Assembly (NCBI RefSeq): GCF_024519455.1
Contig: NZ_JALJRY010000001.1
Coordinates: 231,153 to 295,152, forward strand
Source: Streptomyces sp. STR69
GTDB lineage: Bacteria > Actinomycetota > Actinomycetes > Streptomycetales > Streptomycetaceae
DNA: 64,000 nt
Direction: 5' to 3'
Both the position numbers and the translations under genes were made by a program. Below the pieces are notes generated by a model, which made no database searches, was not told the origin of the DNA, and was given only the letters and a program-made list of their open reading frames with translations. How positions within the stretch are numbered: the stretch's first letter is position 1; every line of letters begins with the position of its first letter. Below, in pieces: positions 25,661 to 35,287 of this stretch.

Positions 25661-26576
25661 AGCGGATCCTCGGGTCGAGTACGGCGTACAGGAGGTCGAC
25701 GAGCAGGTTTGCGACCAGGAAGACGAGGACGAGGATCGTCACGAAGCCGACCACGGTCTGCGTGTTCTGCCGGACGATCCCCTGGTAGAGCTGGAAGCCG
25801 ACGCCGTGGATGTTGAAGATCCGCTCGGTGACGATCGCGCCGCCCATCAGGGCGCCGATGTCGGTGCCGATGAACGTGACCACCGGGATGAGTGAGTTGC
25901 GGAGCAGGTGGCGGATGATTACTCGGCGTCTCGGCAGACCCTTCGCCACGGCTGTACGGACGTAGTCGGAGCGCCGGTTCTCCGCGATGGACGTCCGGGT
26001 CAACCGGGTCACGTAGGCGAGTGAGACCGAGGCCAGGACCAGGCCGGGCACGATCAGTTCGCTGAACGTCGCGTCCGTGGAGACGGAGGGTTTGATCCAG
26101 CCCCACTCCACACCCAGCAACAGTTGCAGCAGCAGACCGGTGACGAAGGTCGGGATGGAGATGACGATGAGGGTGAGCAGCAGCACACCGGTGTCGATCG
26201 GACGGCCGCGCTTGAGGCCGGTGACCACACCGAGCGCGATGCCCACGACCACCTCGATGACGATCGCCACGACGGTCAGCCGGATGGTGACGGGGAACGC
26301 GGTCGCCATCAGCTCGGTGACCTTCTGGCCGTTGAACGCCGTACCGAAGTCGCCGGTGAAGACGTTCCCCATGTAGGTCAGGTACTGCTGCCACACGGGC
26401 TTGTCGAGGCCGAACTCCCGCTTGAGCTGGGCGGCCGTCGCCGGGTCGCACTGCCGGTCGCCGCACAGGCCCGCGATGGGGTCGCCCATCACGTTGACCA
26501 TCAGGAAGATCAACAGGGTGGCGCCGATGAAGACCGGGACCATCTGCAGCAGACGCCGGACGACGTACCGTCCCAT
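25653..26576 (-). CDS. Oligopeptide ABC permease (DppB type), operon A
   Basis: 307 residues, MGRYVVRRLLQMVPVFIGA at the start, with six membrane segments. The external loop has a paired Cys (GLCGDRQCDP near residue 38). The EAA loop is YVRTAVAKGLPRRRVIIRH near residue 205. It ends in the family pattern LLYAVLDPRIRYA. It lies six bases after the SBP stop, so it is tightly coupled in operon A. Confidence 0.9.
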   Translation of the reverse strand: MGRYVVRRLLQMVPVFIGATLLIFLMVNVMGDPIAGLCGDRQCDPATAAQLKREFGLDKPVWQQYLTYMGNVFTGDFGTAFNGQKVTELMATAFPVTIRLTVVAIVIEVVVGIALGVVTGLKRGRPIDTGVLLLTLIVISIPTFVTGLLLQLLLGVEWGWIKPSVSTDATFSELIVPGLVLASVSLAYVTRLTRTSIAENRRSDYVRTAVAKGLPRRRVIIRHLLRNSLIPVVTFIGTDIGALMGGAIVTERIFNIHGVGFQLYQGIVRQNTQTVVGFVTILVLVFLVANLLVDLLYAVLDPRIRYA

Positions 26577-26582
26577 GCGGGC

Positions 26583-28220
26583 TCAGCCGACCTTGATCTC
26601 GTTGTACACGGGGACGCTGAACGGGTTGAGCGCCACCTTGGAGAGCCGGTCCGAATAGCCCGCGCTGCCGTTCTGGTACCAGAGCGGGATCGCGGCCATG
26701 TTGTCCCGGACGACGCCCTCGGCCTGCTGGAAGAGCTTGATCGCCTTGCCGGTGTCCGTCTCCGCGTTGGCCTGGTCGACGAGCTTGTCGAAGTCCTTGT
26801 TGGACCACTGGCCGTCGTTGGAGGAGGCGTTGGTGTAGTACAGCGGCTGCAGGAAGTTCTGGATGAGCGGGTAGTCCATCTGCCAGCCGGCCCGGAACGG
26901 CCCGGTCATCTTGTGCTGGCCGATCTGGTTGCGGAAGTCGGCGAAGGTGCCGACGGGGTTGCCGACGCACGCCTTGTCGTTGCCGAGCGCGTTGTTGATG
27001 GAGTTGCACACGGCGTCCACCCACTCCTTGTGCGAGCCCGTGTCCGCGTTGTACGTGATCTTGACCTGGCCGCCGGGGATCCCGCCGCCCTCCTGGACCA
27101 GCTTCTTCGCCTCGGTCGGGTTGTACTTGCAGGAGTCCCCGCACAGCCCGTCCTGGAAGCCGCCCGCGGTGCCGAGCACCGGTGAGGTCCAGTCGGTGGC
27201 CGGGGTGCGGGTCTTCTGGAAGATCGTGGTGGTGATCTGGTCCCGGTTGATCGCCATGGACAGGCCCTGTCGGACCTTGTCCGAACCGCTCTTGTTCCAG
27301 TTCTTGTCGTAGTACGGGAACGCGAGCGTCTGGATGATCCCGGCGGGCGTGTTGATGTACCGGCCGCCGAGGTCGCTCTTGACGTTCTTGAGCTGCGAGG
27401 CCGGGATGTCGTCGACGAGGTCGAGGTTGCCGGCCATCAGGTCGGTGTAGGCGGTGTTGTTGTCGGTGTAGACCTTGAGGGTCACGCCACCGTTCTGCGC
27501 CTTGTCCGCACCGGTGTAGCCGTCCCACTTCTTGAGCTCCATCTGCGAGCCCTTGGTGTAGGAGGAGATCGTGTACGGCCCGTTGCCGACCGGCTTCTTC
27601 ACCCAGGCCGCGTGGTCGGAGAAGAACGTCGACGGCAGCGGGGAGTAGGCCGCGTAGCCGAGGGTGTCCGGGAACGTGGAGAACTTCTGGGTGAGCTTGA
27701 CGGTGAAGGTGTCGGTGCCGGTCACCTTGAGCCCGGAGAGGGAGGTCGCGGACTGCGAGCCGCTGTCGGGGTGGACCTTGGCGTAGCCGTCGATGTACCC
27801 GAAGAAGTACGCGTTCTTCTGGTTGTTCTTGAGGCTGGCGCCGTAGTTCCACGCGTCGACGAAGGACTTCGCGGTGACGGCCTCCCCGTTGCTGAACTTC
27901 CAGCCGCTCTTCACGGTGACCGTGAAGTTCTGCGAATCCGTGGTCTCGATCTTGTCGGCGAGCATGTCCTCGGCCTTGCCGGTCTTCGGGTCGTACCGCT
28001 TCAGGCCGCGGAAGACCATGTCGAGGACCTTGCCGCCCTGCACCTCGTTGGTGTTGGCCGGCTCCAGCGGGTTCTGCGGGTCCCCCCAGGAGGCGCTGAG
28101 CACCGCGCTGCCGTCACCGCCGCCGCCGCTGCTGCTCCCGCCGCCGCTCCCACAGGCGGTCGCCGCGAGGGCTACCGCCGCCGCGCAAGCGGCCCATTTG
28201 GCGTGCGTGGCTCCACGCAT
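26583..28220 (-). CDS. Oligopeptide-binding lipoprotein, operon A
   Basis: 545 residues, SBP_bac_5 (DppA/OppA) family. A short signal peptide ends in a lipobox (ALAATAC, lipid Cys at residue 23) followed by a Gly/Ser linker, so it is a surface lipoprotein that captures peptides for the operon A channel. Family landmarks are MVFRGLKRYDPKTGK near residue 70, WKFSNGEAVTAKSFVDAW near residue 108, and VGNGPYTISSY near residue 212. ATG 28220 has GAGGAGG seven bases upstream. The first codons (M-R-G-A-T-H-A-K-W) are mimicked by a short ORF upstream of operon C. Confidence 0.9.
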   Translation of the reverse strand: MRGATHAKWAACAAAVALAATACGSGGGSSSGGGGDGSAVLSASWGDPQNPLEPANTNEVQGGKVLDMVFRGLKRYDPKTGKAEDMLADKIETTDSQNFTVTVKSGWKFSNGEAVTAKSFVDAWNYGASLKNNQKNAYFFGYIDGYAKVHPDSGSQSATSLSGLKVTGTDTFTVKLTQKFSTFPDTLGYAAYSPLPSTFFSDHAAWVKKPVGNGPYTISSYTKGSQMELKKWDGYTGADKAQNGGVTLKVYTDNNTAYTDLMAGNLDLVDDIPASQLKNVKSDLGGRYINTPAGIIQTLAFPYYDKNWNKSGSDKVRQGLSMAINRDQITTTIFQKTRTPATDWTSPVLGTAGGFQDGLCGDSCKYNPTEAKKLVQEGGGIPGGQVKITYNADTGSHKEWVDAVCNSINNALGNDKACVGNPVGTFADFRNQIGQHKMTGPFRAGWQMDYPLIQNFLQPLYYTNASSNDGQWSNKDFDKLVDQANAETDTGKAIKLFQQAEGVVRDNMAAIPLWYQNGSAGYSDRLSKVALNPFSVPVYNEIKVG

Positions 28221-28669
28221 CGAGTGCCTCCTCAGGCAAGCCGGTCCAGATCGATCCGTTACCGGCCAATATCTGCACAAAAAGGAGAACATCGCCTTTG
28301 GACCCACCCTTTCGGGGTACGTCCGACCCCCGTTCGGACGATCCTCGGCATAGCGCACAATGGGTCACCGCGAAGCGATGCAGAACCGTTGGATCATGAC
28401 GCCCCGATGTACGCATTCCGATACAGGGACGTCCGCATATCGAACCCATTGCCCGTTTCGCACGTTTGGCCCGACATAAAACACGGACCGATCACGGCGC
28501 GCTACCCGCGTAGCTACGGAATGATCAAGTGGAAGTAAAATTGGCAAAGAGAAGCACAAGTCGCCCTAGATTTTATTGACCCTGCATGAATTGCGTTGAA
28601 AAAGTCCGGCGTAGCCCGTAGGGGAGTGCCCTGCGGAGTCTCATCAGACCCCCTTGGGCCAGGAGCAGC
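28221..28669. other. Divergent intergenic region between operons A and B
   Basis: 449 bases of lower G+C than its surroundings, with no supported gene. It must carry the promoters of both peptide importer operons. TTGACC at 28576-28581, followed 17 bases later by an A-rich stretch, is the best plus-strand -35-like element but has no good -10. Short AT-rich tracts near 28540-28575 may be regulator sites. Confidence 0.5.
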
Positions 28670-29695
28670 ATGATCTCCCCAATCCGACCCTCGGTCCCGC
28701 TCGAGGTGACCGACGAGAGCCTCGAGAAGTCGATCACTTCTCCCGACTCGAAGGGCAACGAGAGCCGGTCCCCGGGTCAGCTCGCGTGGCGCCGTTTCAA
28801 ACGCGACCGTACGGGCGTCATATCGGCGGTCATCGTGATCTTCTTCTTCGCGATCGCGCTGGCCGCTCCCCTGATCTCCAAGCTGTACGGGAAGGATCCG
28901 TACACGACGTACGCGAGCCAGAACCCGAGCCTGCTCGACGCCTTCTCGTACCCGGCGGGTCCCAACGGCGGCATGAGCTCGCAGTTCTGGTTCGGCATCG
29001 AGCCTCAGCTCGGCCGCGACGTCTTCACCTTCCTGCTCTACGGCATCCGGACCTCGCTCGGCATCGCCCTGGCAGCCACCCTGATCACCACCGCCCTCGG
29101 CGTCGTGGTCGGCGTGGCCGCGGGCTACGTGGGCGGCAAGACGGACTACATCGTCGGCCGGATCATCGACATCGTGCTGTCGATCCCCTCGACGCTGTTC
29201 ATCATCGCCTTCATGCCGGTGGTGTTCGGACTGTTCGTCGCCGCCGACGACAACATCCCGACCTGGCTGCGGGCCACCACCCTCATCCTCATGATGTCCT
29301 TCTTCGGCTGGGCGTCGATCGCCCGCCTGCTGCGCGGCCAGGTACTCGGCCTGCGCGAGCGGGAGTTCGTCGAGGCGGCCAAGGTGACCGGGGCGTCACC
29401 GGCGCGCATCGTGTTCAAGGAACTGCTGCCGAACCTGTGGACCCCGATCCTCATCCAGTCCACGCTCATGCTCCCGGCCTATGTGACCGCGGAGGCGGGC
29501 TTCGCCTTCCTCGGTGTCGGCATGATCGACCCGACCCCCGACTGGGGCGTCATGATCCAGCGGGGCGCCCAGTTCTACACCCAGGACTTCACCTTCATGC
29601 TCTTCCCGGGCCTGGCCATGGTGATCTTCGTCCTGGCGTTCAACCTGCTCGGCGACTCGGCGCGCGACGCGCTCGACCCGAAGTCCAAGCGCTGA
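28670..29695 (+). CDS. Oligopeptide ABC permease (DppC/BldKA type), operon B
   Basis: 341 residues. A polar lead ending in RSPGQLAWRRFKRDRTG precedes six membrane segments. The EAA loop is FVEAAKVTGASPARIVFKE near residue 230. The protein closely parallels the operon C permease (shared ISKLYGKDPYT, LYGIRTSL, EREF, DPTPDWG), including the large external loop after segment one. ATG 28670 follows CAGGAGCAGC. It is the first gene of operon B, in the same relative position as bldKA, and faces away from operon A. Confidence 0.9.
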   Translation: MISPIRPSVPLEVTDESLEKSITSPDSKGNESRSPGQLAWRRFKRDRTGVISAVIVIFFFAIALAAPLISKLYGKDPYTTYASQNPSLLDAFSYPAGPNGGMSSQFWFGIEPQLGRDVFTFLLYGIRTSLGIALAATLITTALGVVVGVAAGYVGGKTDYIVGRIIDIVLSIPSTLFIIAFMPVVFGLFVAADDNIPTWLRATTLILMMSFFGWASIARLLRGQVLGLREREFVEAAKVTGASPARIVFKELLPNLWTPILIQSTLMLPAYVTAEAGFAFLGVGMIDPTPDWGVMIQRGAQFYTQDFTFMLFPGLAMVIFVLAFNLLGDSARDALDPKSKR

Positions 29696-29765
29696 CCCAT
29701 CTCTCATCTCCGGTCCGGTCAATGTCGTCCGGCTGGTCCCGTCCCACCCATAAGGCAGGGCTACT

Positions 29766-31520
29766 GTGTCTTTTTCCCGTAGAAACTTCATGATCGCCAC
29801 CGGTGTGGTGGCCGCGTCGAGCTCGGTGCTGACCGCCTGTGGCGGCGGCAACTCGACCTCGAAGAGCAAGGTCCCCTCGGTCAGCAAGGCCAAGCAGAGC
29901 AAGATCGCGGTCGGCACGAAGGCCGACTCGACGGGCCCCGCCCCCGAGGTCGCCGGCGCGGTCAAGGGCGGGACGATCTACGGGCTCGACCAGTTCGACA
30001 TGGACCACCTGGACCCGGCGCAGATCTACGTCTCCACCGAGATCCTCATCACCACGCCGATCATGCGCGGCCTGACGGGCTACAAGCTCGACTCCAAGGG
30101 CGGCGCCACCCTGGTCGGCGACGTGGCCACGGACGCGGGCACGGCCAAGGACGGCGGCAAGACCTGGTCGTTCACCATCAAGGACGGCATCAAGTGGGAG
30201 GACGGCTCCGACCTCTCCATGGACGACGTCCGCCACACCTTCGAGCGCCTCTTCGCCTCCTTCGTGACCGAGGGCCCGCGCTACGTCCAGCAGTTCCTGG
30301 TCGGCGGCGACAAGTACAAGGGTCCCTACGACGGCAAGAACCTCGACTCCATAGAGATCGACGGCAAGACCATCACCTTCCGCCTCAACCAGGCCCGCGG
30401 TGACTTCAACTTCACGCTCGCCGAGCGCGCGTACTCCTTCGTGAAGAAGTCGAAGGACACCAAGGAGAAGTACGACAAGCAGCCGTTCTCCTGCGGCCCG
30501 TACAAGATCTCCGCGCGCGACGTCGGCAAGTCCCTGACGTACACCCGCAACGAGCACTGGGACGCGGCGACGGACCCGATCCGCAACGCCTACCCGGACA
30601 AGTACCTCTTCCAGTTCGGCTTCGAGCTGCTGGCCTCGACCGACCGCTACATCGCGGACAAGGGCAACGACCAGTACACGATGTCGATCTTCAACGAGGT
30701 CGCCCCCGAGCGGATCGCCACGGTCCTCACCAACACGAAGCTCAAGCAGCAGGTGCTCACCGCGGTCGACACGGTCACCTACTACTGGCCGATCAACACC
30801 ACCCGGATCACGGACGTCAAGGTCCGCCAGGCCATCAACTACGCCTGGCCGAACCAGCAGTTGCAGACCATCCGCGGCGGCGCGTCCACCAGCGAGATCG
30901 CCACCACGATCTTCTCCCCGGTGACGCCCGGCTACACGGAGTTCGACCTCTACGGCAAGACCACGAAGCCCGGCGGCGACCCGGTCAAGGCCAAGGCTCT
31001 CCTGAAGGAGGCCGGCAAGGTCGGGCAGAAGCTGGTCATCGCCTACCAGACGTCGGACAACGCGGTGAAGCAGGCCGTCGCGATCAAGAACGCGCTGGAG
31101 GCCGCCGGCTTCACGGTCGTCAACAAGCAGATCGACAAGTCGACCTTCTACACCCAGATCGGCAAGATCGACAACCAGTACGACCTGTTCGCGGCCGGCT
31201 GGAGCCCGGACTGGCCGGGCGGCTACTCGGTCTTCTACCCCTGCTGGGACGGCGACAACATCGGCGACGGCCGCAGCAACTACGCCCAGCTCAAGGACAC
31301 GAGCGTCGACAAGGCCATCGCGTCGGCCTCCCTGATCACCGACGCGGACGCGGCCAACAAGGCCTGGGGCGCCATCGACAAGCAGATCATGGAACTCGCG
31401 GCCTGCGTCCCGGACTACCACGCCATCCGCAACTGGATGCACGGTACGAAGGTCGGCGGCTTCGTCTACGACGCCGGAAACACCGGTATCGCGCTCACGA
31501 GGCTCTACGCCAAGGCATAG
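29766..31520 (+). CDS. Oligopeptide-binding lipoprotein with Tat signal (BldKB paralogue), operon B
   Basis: 584 residues, SBP_bac_5 family. The N-terminus reads MSFSRRNFMIATG with a twin-arginine motif (Arg5-Arg6), and the lipobox is VLTAC with the lipid Cys at 25. It is therefore probably exported folded by Tat, unlike the Sec-type signals of the other binding proteins here. Sequence after DSTGPAPEVAG parallels the operon C SBP (HLDPAQIYVS, RGLTGYK). GTG 29766 has AAGGCAGGG upstream. It lies between the two permease genes, as bldKB does. The bound peptide is unknown. Confidence 0.9.
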   Translation: MSFSRRNFMIATGVVAASSSVLTACGGGNSTSKSKVPSVSKAKQSKIAVGTKADSTGPAPEVAGAVKGGTIYGLDQFDMDHLDPAQIYVSTEILITTPIMRGLTGYKLDSKGGATLVGDVATDAGTAKDGGKTWSFTIKDGIKWEDGSDLSMDDVRHTFERLFASFVTEGPRYVQQFLVGGDKYKGPYDGKNLDSIEIDGKTITFRLNQARGDFNFTLAERAYSFVKKSKDTKEKYDKQPFSCGPYKISARDVGKSLTYTRNEHWDAATDPIRNAYPDKYLFQFGFELLASTDRYIADKGNDQYTMSIFNEVAPERIATVLTNTKLKQQVLTAVDTVTYYWPINTTRITDVKVRQAINYAWPNQQLQTIRGGASTSEIATTIFSPVTPGYTEFDLYGKTTKPGGDPVKAKALLKEAGKVGQKLVIAYQTSDNAVKQAVAIKNALEAAGFTVVNKQIDKSTFYTQIGKIDNQYDLFAAGWSPDWPGGYSVFYPCWDGDNIGDGRSNYAQLKDTSVDKAIASASLITDADAANKAWGAIDKQIMELAACVPDYHAIRNWMHGTKVGGFVYDAGNTGIALTRLYAKA

Positions 31521-31536
31521 GCGCCACGCGGCACCA

Positions 31537-31562
31537 GGGGGCGGCTCCACCGGGCCGCCCCC
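31537..31562 (+). terminator. Hairpin between SBP and permease genes of operon B
   Basis: GGGGGCGGC (31537-31545) pairs with GCCGCCCCC (31554-31562) around an 8-base loop, 17 bases after the SBP stop. It is inside the operon, so it is more likely an attenuator or 3'-end protector that raises SBP transcript over the permeases than a full terminator. Operon C has a stronger hairpin at the same junction. Confidence 0.5.
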
Positions 31563-31622
31563 CACCGGCTCCACACCCCTCACGCCCCGGCAACGGCGCC
31601 TCGTCCGGAAAGTCCTGACCCC

Positions 31623-32603
31623 ATGTTCCGCTTCCTTGTCCGCCGTACGGTCGGCGCGCTGGTCATTCTGCTGATCATCAGCGCCATCACGTTCTGGCTC
31701 TTCTACGCCGTCCCGCGTGACCCGGCCATGATGTCCTGCGGCAAGAACTGCACGCCGGCCTCGCTGGCGCAGATCCGGCACAACCTGGGCATCGACCATC
31801 CGATACCGGTCCAGTACTGGTACTGGCTCAAGGGCATCTTCGTCGGGCGTGACTACAGCGGCTTCGGACACTGCAACGCGCCGTGCCTCGGCTACTCCTT
31901 CGCCAACAACGAGCCCGTGTTCGGCACGATCATGGACCGCCTGCCGCTGACCCTCTCGCTCGCCCTGGGCTCGGCCGTCATCTTCCTGATCTTCGGTGTC
32001 GGCACCGGCATGATCGCCGCGCTCAAGCAGGGCAAGTTCCTGGACAAGCTCGCGACCTCGACGTCGCTGCTCGGCTCCTCGCTGCAGATCTACTTCGTCG
32101 GCTACATCGCGCTGTACTTCCTGGTCTTCAAGGCGGGCATCCTCGACCAGCCCTCGTACACGCCGCTGACCGACAACCCCGCCGCGTGGTTCTCGGGTCT
32201 GCTGCTGCCGTGGATCGTGCTGTCGATCATCTTCACCGCCAACTACACCCGTATGGCCCGCTCCCAGCTCGTCGAGCAGCTCAGCGAGGACTACGTCCGC
32301 ACCGCCCGCGCCAAGGGCCTCTCCCGAGCGAACGTGTTCCTGCGCTTCGCCTGGCGCGGCGCGATGGGCCCGATCGTCACGGTGTTCGGCATCGACCTGG
32401 GCACGCTGATCGGCGGCGCGATCATCACCGAGCAGGTCTTCAGCCTCCAGGGCATCGGCCGCCTCGCGGTGACCTCCGTCATCCAGAGCGACCTGCCGAT
32501 GCTGCTCGGCGTCACCATCCTCTCCGCCGCCGCGATCGTGTTCTTCAACATCATCGTCGACGCCGCCTACGCCTTCATCGACCCGCGGATCCGGCTCGCC
32601 TGA
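31623..32603 (+). CDS. Oligopeptide ABC permease (DppB/BldKC type), operon B
   Basis: 326 residues, MFRFLVRRTVGALVILLII at the start, six membrane segments. The external loop has two Cys pairs (SCGKNCTPAS and HCNAPCLGYS), also present in the operon C counterpart (MCGKTCNPTS, PCPAPCFGYS). The EAA loop is YVRTARAKGLSRANVFLRF near residue 225. It ends YAFIDPRIRLA. Same length as the operon C homologue. ATG 31623 lies 102 bases after the SBP stop, with the hairpin between. Confidence 0.92.
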   Translation: MFRFLVRRTVGALVILLIISAITFWLFYAVPRDPAMMSCGKNCTPASLAQIRHNLGIDHPIPVQYWYWLKGIFVGRDYSGFGHCNAPCLGYSFANNEPVFGTIMDRLPLTLSLALGSAVIFLIFGVGTGMIAALKQGKFLDKLATSTSLLGSSLQIYFVGYIALYFLVFKAGILDQPSYTPLTDNPAAWFSGLLLPWIVLSIIFTANYTRMARSQLVEQLSEDYVRTARAKGLSRANVFLRFAWRGAMGPIVTVFGIDLGTLIGGAIITEQVFSLQGIGRLAVTSVIQSDLPMLLGVTILSAAAIVFFNIIVDAAYAFIDPRIRLA

Positions 32604-32653
32604 CCCTCCGCCCGTACCCCCTACCCCCCGCATCACCCCCCAGGAGCGTCCCC

Positions 32654-33694
32654 GTGACGAGCACCGATCAGCAGCCCTTCCTCTCCGTCAGGGATCTGAA
32701 AGTCCATTTCTCCACCGAGGACGGCATCGTCAAGGCCGTCGACGGGCTCTCCTTCGATCTCGCCAAGGGCAAGACGCTCGGCATCGTCGGTGAGTCGGGC
32801 TCCGGCAAGTCCGTCACCAACCTGACGATCCTGGGCCTCCACGACCGCGACCGTACGGCGATCGAGGGCGAGATCCTGCTCGACGACCAGGAGCTGCTCA
32901 CCGCCTCCGAGCGGGAGCTTGAGCGGCTGCGCGGCAACAAGATGGCCATGATCTTCCAGGACGCGCTGGCCTCGCTGTCGCCGTACCACACGGTCGGCAA
33001 GCAGATCGCGGAGACGTACCGCAAGCACACCGGCGCCTCCAGGAAGGAGAGCCGGGAGCGCGCGATCGAGATGCTGAAGCGGGTCGGGATCCCCCAGCCC
33101 GAGGTCCGGGTGGACGACTACCCGCACCTCTTCTCCGGCGGTATGCGCCAGCGCGCGATGATCGCCATGGCGCTGGTCTGCGACCCGGAGCTGCTGATCG
33201 CCGACGAGCCGACGACGGCCCTCGACGTGACGGTCCAGGCCCAGATCATGGACCTGCTCAAGGACCTCCAGCAGGAGTTCGGCACCGCCATCGTCTTCAT
33301 CACGCACGACCTCGGCGTGATCGCCGACATCGCCGACGACGTCCTGGTGATGTACGGCGGCCGGTGCGTGGAGCGCGGCACCAAGAAGGAGGTGCTGACG
33401 GACCCGCAGCACCCCTACACACTCGGTCTGCTCAGCTCCATGCCGAGCCTCGAAGGACCGGTCGACGTGCCGTTGATGCCGATCCCGGGCTCGCCGCCCT
33501 CGCTGCTCAATCCGCCGTCCGGCTGCCGCTTCCACCCGCGGTGCGCCTTCGCCGAGCAGGTCCCGGGCGGACGGTGCTCCAGCGAACGGCCCGTGCTGGA
33601 GGTGGTCGACGGCCGGGGCTCCGCCTGCCACCTCACCACCGAGCAGCGCCAGGAGCTCTTCGCCGACCTCACCGCCGTAGCCCAGCACAACTGA
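32654..33694 (+). CDS. Oligopeptide ABC ATPase (DppD/BldKD type), operon B
   Basis: 346 residues. Walker A GESGSGKS near residue 45, signature FSGGMRQR near residue 160 and Walker [13 protein letters not shown] near residue 180 are intact, followed by the switch His in FITHDLGV. The C-terminal Cys cluster ([10 protein letters not shown]) is typical of OppD. GTG 32654 has CAGGAG upstream. It lies 50 bases after the permease and 25 before the second ATPase, all in one transcript. It is clearly paralogous to the operon C gene at 36763-37824. Confidence 0.92.
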   Translation: MTSTDQQPFLSVRDLKVHFSTEDGIVKAVDGLSFDLAKGKTLGIVGESGSGKSVTNLTILGLHDRDRTAIEGEILLDDQELLTASERELERLRGNKMAMIFQDALASLSPYHTVGKQIAETYRKHTGASRKESRERAIEMLKRVGIPQPEVRVDDYPHLFSGGMRQRAMIAMALVCDPELLIADEPTTALDVTVQAQIMDLLKDLQQEFGTAIVFITHDLGVIADIADDVLVMYGGRCVERGTKKEVLTDPQHPYTLGLLSSMPSLEGPVDVPLMPIPGSPPSLLNPPSGCRFHPRCAFAEQVPGGRCSSERPVLEVVDGRGSACHLTTEQRQELFADLTAVAQHN

Positions 33695-33719
33695 CGTACT
33701 AGAAACGGGACTTCCCATC

Positions 33720-34766
33720 ATGAGCGACACAACCCCCCTCCTGGACGTCAGCGGGCTGACCAAACACTTCCCGATCAAGGGCGGCTTCCCGATCCGCCGT
33801 ACGGTCGGTGCCGTGCAGGCCGTCGACGGGCTCGACTTCCAGGTCGGCGAGGGCGAGAGCCTGGGCCTGGTCGGCGAGTCCGGCTGCGGCAAGTCGACCA
33901 CGGGCCGGCTGATCACCCGGCTCCTGGAGCCGACGGCCGGCAACATCACCTACCGCGGCCAGGACATCACCCACGCGGGCCGCAAGCAGCTGGCGCCGAT
34001 CCGGTCCGAGATCCAGATGATCTTCCAGGACCCGTACGCCTCCCTGAACCCGCGCCAGACGGTCGGAAAGATCGTGTCCGGCCCGATGGAGATCAACCGC
34101 ATCAACCCGCCCGGTGGCCGCGAGGCCCGGGTCCGGGAGCTGTTGGAGATCGTGGGCCTCAACCCCGAGCACTACAACCGCTTCCCGCACGAGTTCTCCG
34201 GCGGCCAGCGCCAACGCATCGGCGTGGCAAGGGCGTTGGCCCTCGAACCGAAGCTGATCGTCGCCGACGAACCGGTCTCCGCCCTGGACGTCTCCATCCA
34301 GGCCCAGGTCGTCAACCTGCTCCAGAAGGTCCAGAAGGAACTCGGCATCGCGTTCGTGTTCATCGCCCACGACCTGGCGATCGTCCGGCACTTCTCACAG
34401 CGGGTCGCGGTAATGTATCTCGGCAAGATTGTGGAGATCGCCGACCGCGACGACCTGTACGGCAACCCGCGCCACCCCTATACGCGGGCCCTGTTGTCCG
34501 CCGTGCCCGAGGCCACGGTGGACGAGACGCCCGCCCGGGAGCGCATCCGGCTGGTCGGTGACGTGCCGTCGCCGATCAACCCGCCGACCGGCTGCCGTTT
34601 CCGCACCCGCTGCTGGAAGGCGACGGAGAAGTGCGCGACGGAGGCTCCACCGCTGGTGCAGGTCGAGGGCAACAAGCCCGGCCACCTGACCGCGTGCCAC
34701 TACCCCGAGACGGCGGACACGGTTCCGGCACCCCGTCTCGCCAAGGACCCCGAGGCGGCGGCCTGA
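33720..34766 (+). CDS. Oligopeptide ABC ATPase (DppF/BldKE type), operon B
   Basis: 348 residues. Walker [10 protein letters not shown] near residue 59, signature FSGGQRQR near residue 160, Walker [13 protein letters not shown] near residue 180, and the Cys-rich tail [15 protein letters not shown]. The middle of the gene (34080-34350) is identical at 269 of 271 bases to the inverted operon C gene, far closer than the flanks, which suggests recent gene conversion. ATG 33720 has a weak upstream site (ACGGGA). Last gene of operon B, followed by the terminator at 34853. Confidence 0.93.
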   Translation: MSDTTPLLDVSGLTKHFPIKGGFPIRRTVGAVQAVDGLDFQVGEGESLGLVGESGCGKSTTGRLITRLLEPTAGNITYRGQDITHAGRKQLAPIRSEIQMIFQDPYASLNPRQTVGKIVSGPMEINRINPPGGREARVRELLEIVGLNPEHYNRFPHEFSGGQRQRIGVARALALEPKLIVADEPVSALDVSIQAQVVNLLQKVQKELGIAFVFIAHDLAIVRHFSQRVAVMYLGKIVEIADRDDLYGNPRHPYTRALLSAVPEATVDETPARERIRLVGDVPSPINPPTGCRFRTRCWKATEKCATEAPPLVQVEGNKPGHLTACHYPETADTVPAPRLAKDPEAAA

Positions 34767-34852
34767 CACACCCCTTTAGTCAGCCGCCCCCTTCAGGAAC
34801 GGACTTTCACCGGCCCATTGACCCGAGCCCATGAACGTCCGGTTCCAGGGGA

Positions 34853-34886
34853 CGAAGGCCCGCGCCCACCCAGGCGCGGGCCTTCG
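34853..34886. terminator. Terminator between operon B and VOC gene
   Basis: CGAAGGCCCGCGCC (34853-34866) pairs perfectly with 34873-34886 around a 6-base loop. It separates convergent operon B and the VOC gene and can serve both. Confidence 0.85.
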
Positions 34887-34900
34887 CCACACCCGGAGAC

Positions 34901-35287
34901 TCAGCCCAACTCTCCCCGTTCCACACAGAATTCATTGCCCTCGGGATCTTCGAGAACGACCCAGCCGCCGCCGTCCGGACGGGTGTGGTCGGCGACCTTC
35001 GTGGCACCGAGTTCCAGTGCCCGCTCGACCTCCTGCGCACGGGTCCGTCCGTGCGGCTGCAGATCCAGGTGGACCCGGTTCTTCGCGGCCTTGGCCTCCG
35101 GTACGCGCACGAAGAGCAGCGTCGGCCCGCCGTCGGGGTCCACGATCACCGCCTCCGGATCGCCGGGCTTGTCGTCGTCGGCCAACGGCCGCCCCAGCAA
35201 CTCGCTCCAGAACAGGCCGAGTTCATAGGGGTCGCCGGTGCAGTCGAAGGTGAGGGTACGGATGCTGGGGTTCAGGGCATTTGTCAT
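34901..35287 (-). CDS. VOC family protein (glyoxalase/bleomycin-resistance fold)
   Basis: 128 residues with the paired beta-alpha-beta-beta-beta modules of the vicinal-oxygen-chelate superfamily: ELGLFWSELLGRPL near residue 22, NRVHLDLQPHG near residue 70, and the C-terminal VLEDPEGNEFCVE. The conserved His in VHLDL and Glu in FCVE could bind a metal. ATG 35287 is chosen for length; it lacks a good ribosome-binding site, and ATG 35299 is an alternative. Substrate unknown. It lies between two convergent peptide-importer operons, so it may be a passenger gene rather than functionally linked. Confidence 0.83.
   Translation of the reverse strand: MTNALNPSIRTLTFDCTGDPYELGLFWSELLGRPLADDDKPGDPEAVIVDPDGGPTLLFVRVPEAKAAKNRVHLDLQPHGRTRAQEVERALELGATKVADHTRPDGGGWVVLEDPEGNEFCVERGELG

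Noticed and set aside
29640..32636. Open minus-strand frame of almost 1000 codons opposite operon B.
   Set aside because: High G+C leaves long stop-free antisense frames; its product is Val/Asp/Arg-rich low complexity, while the plus strand encodes intact transporter genes.
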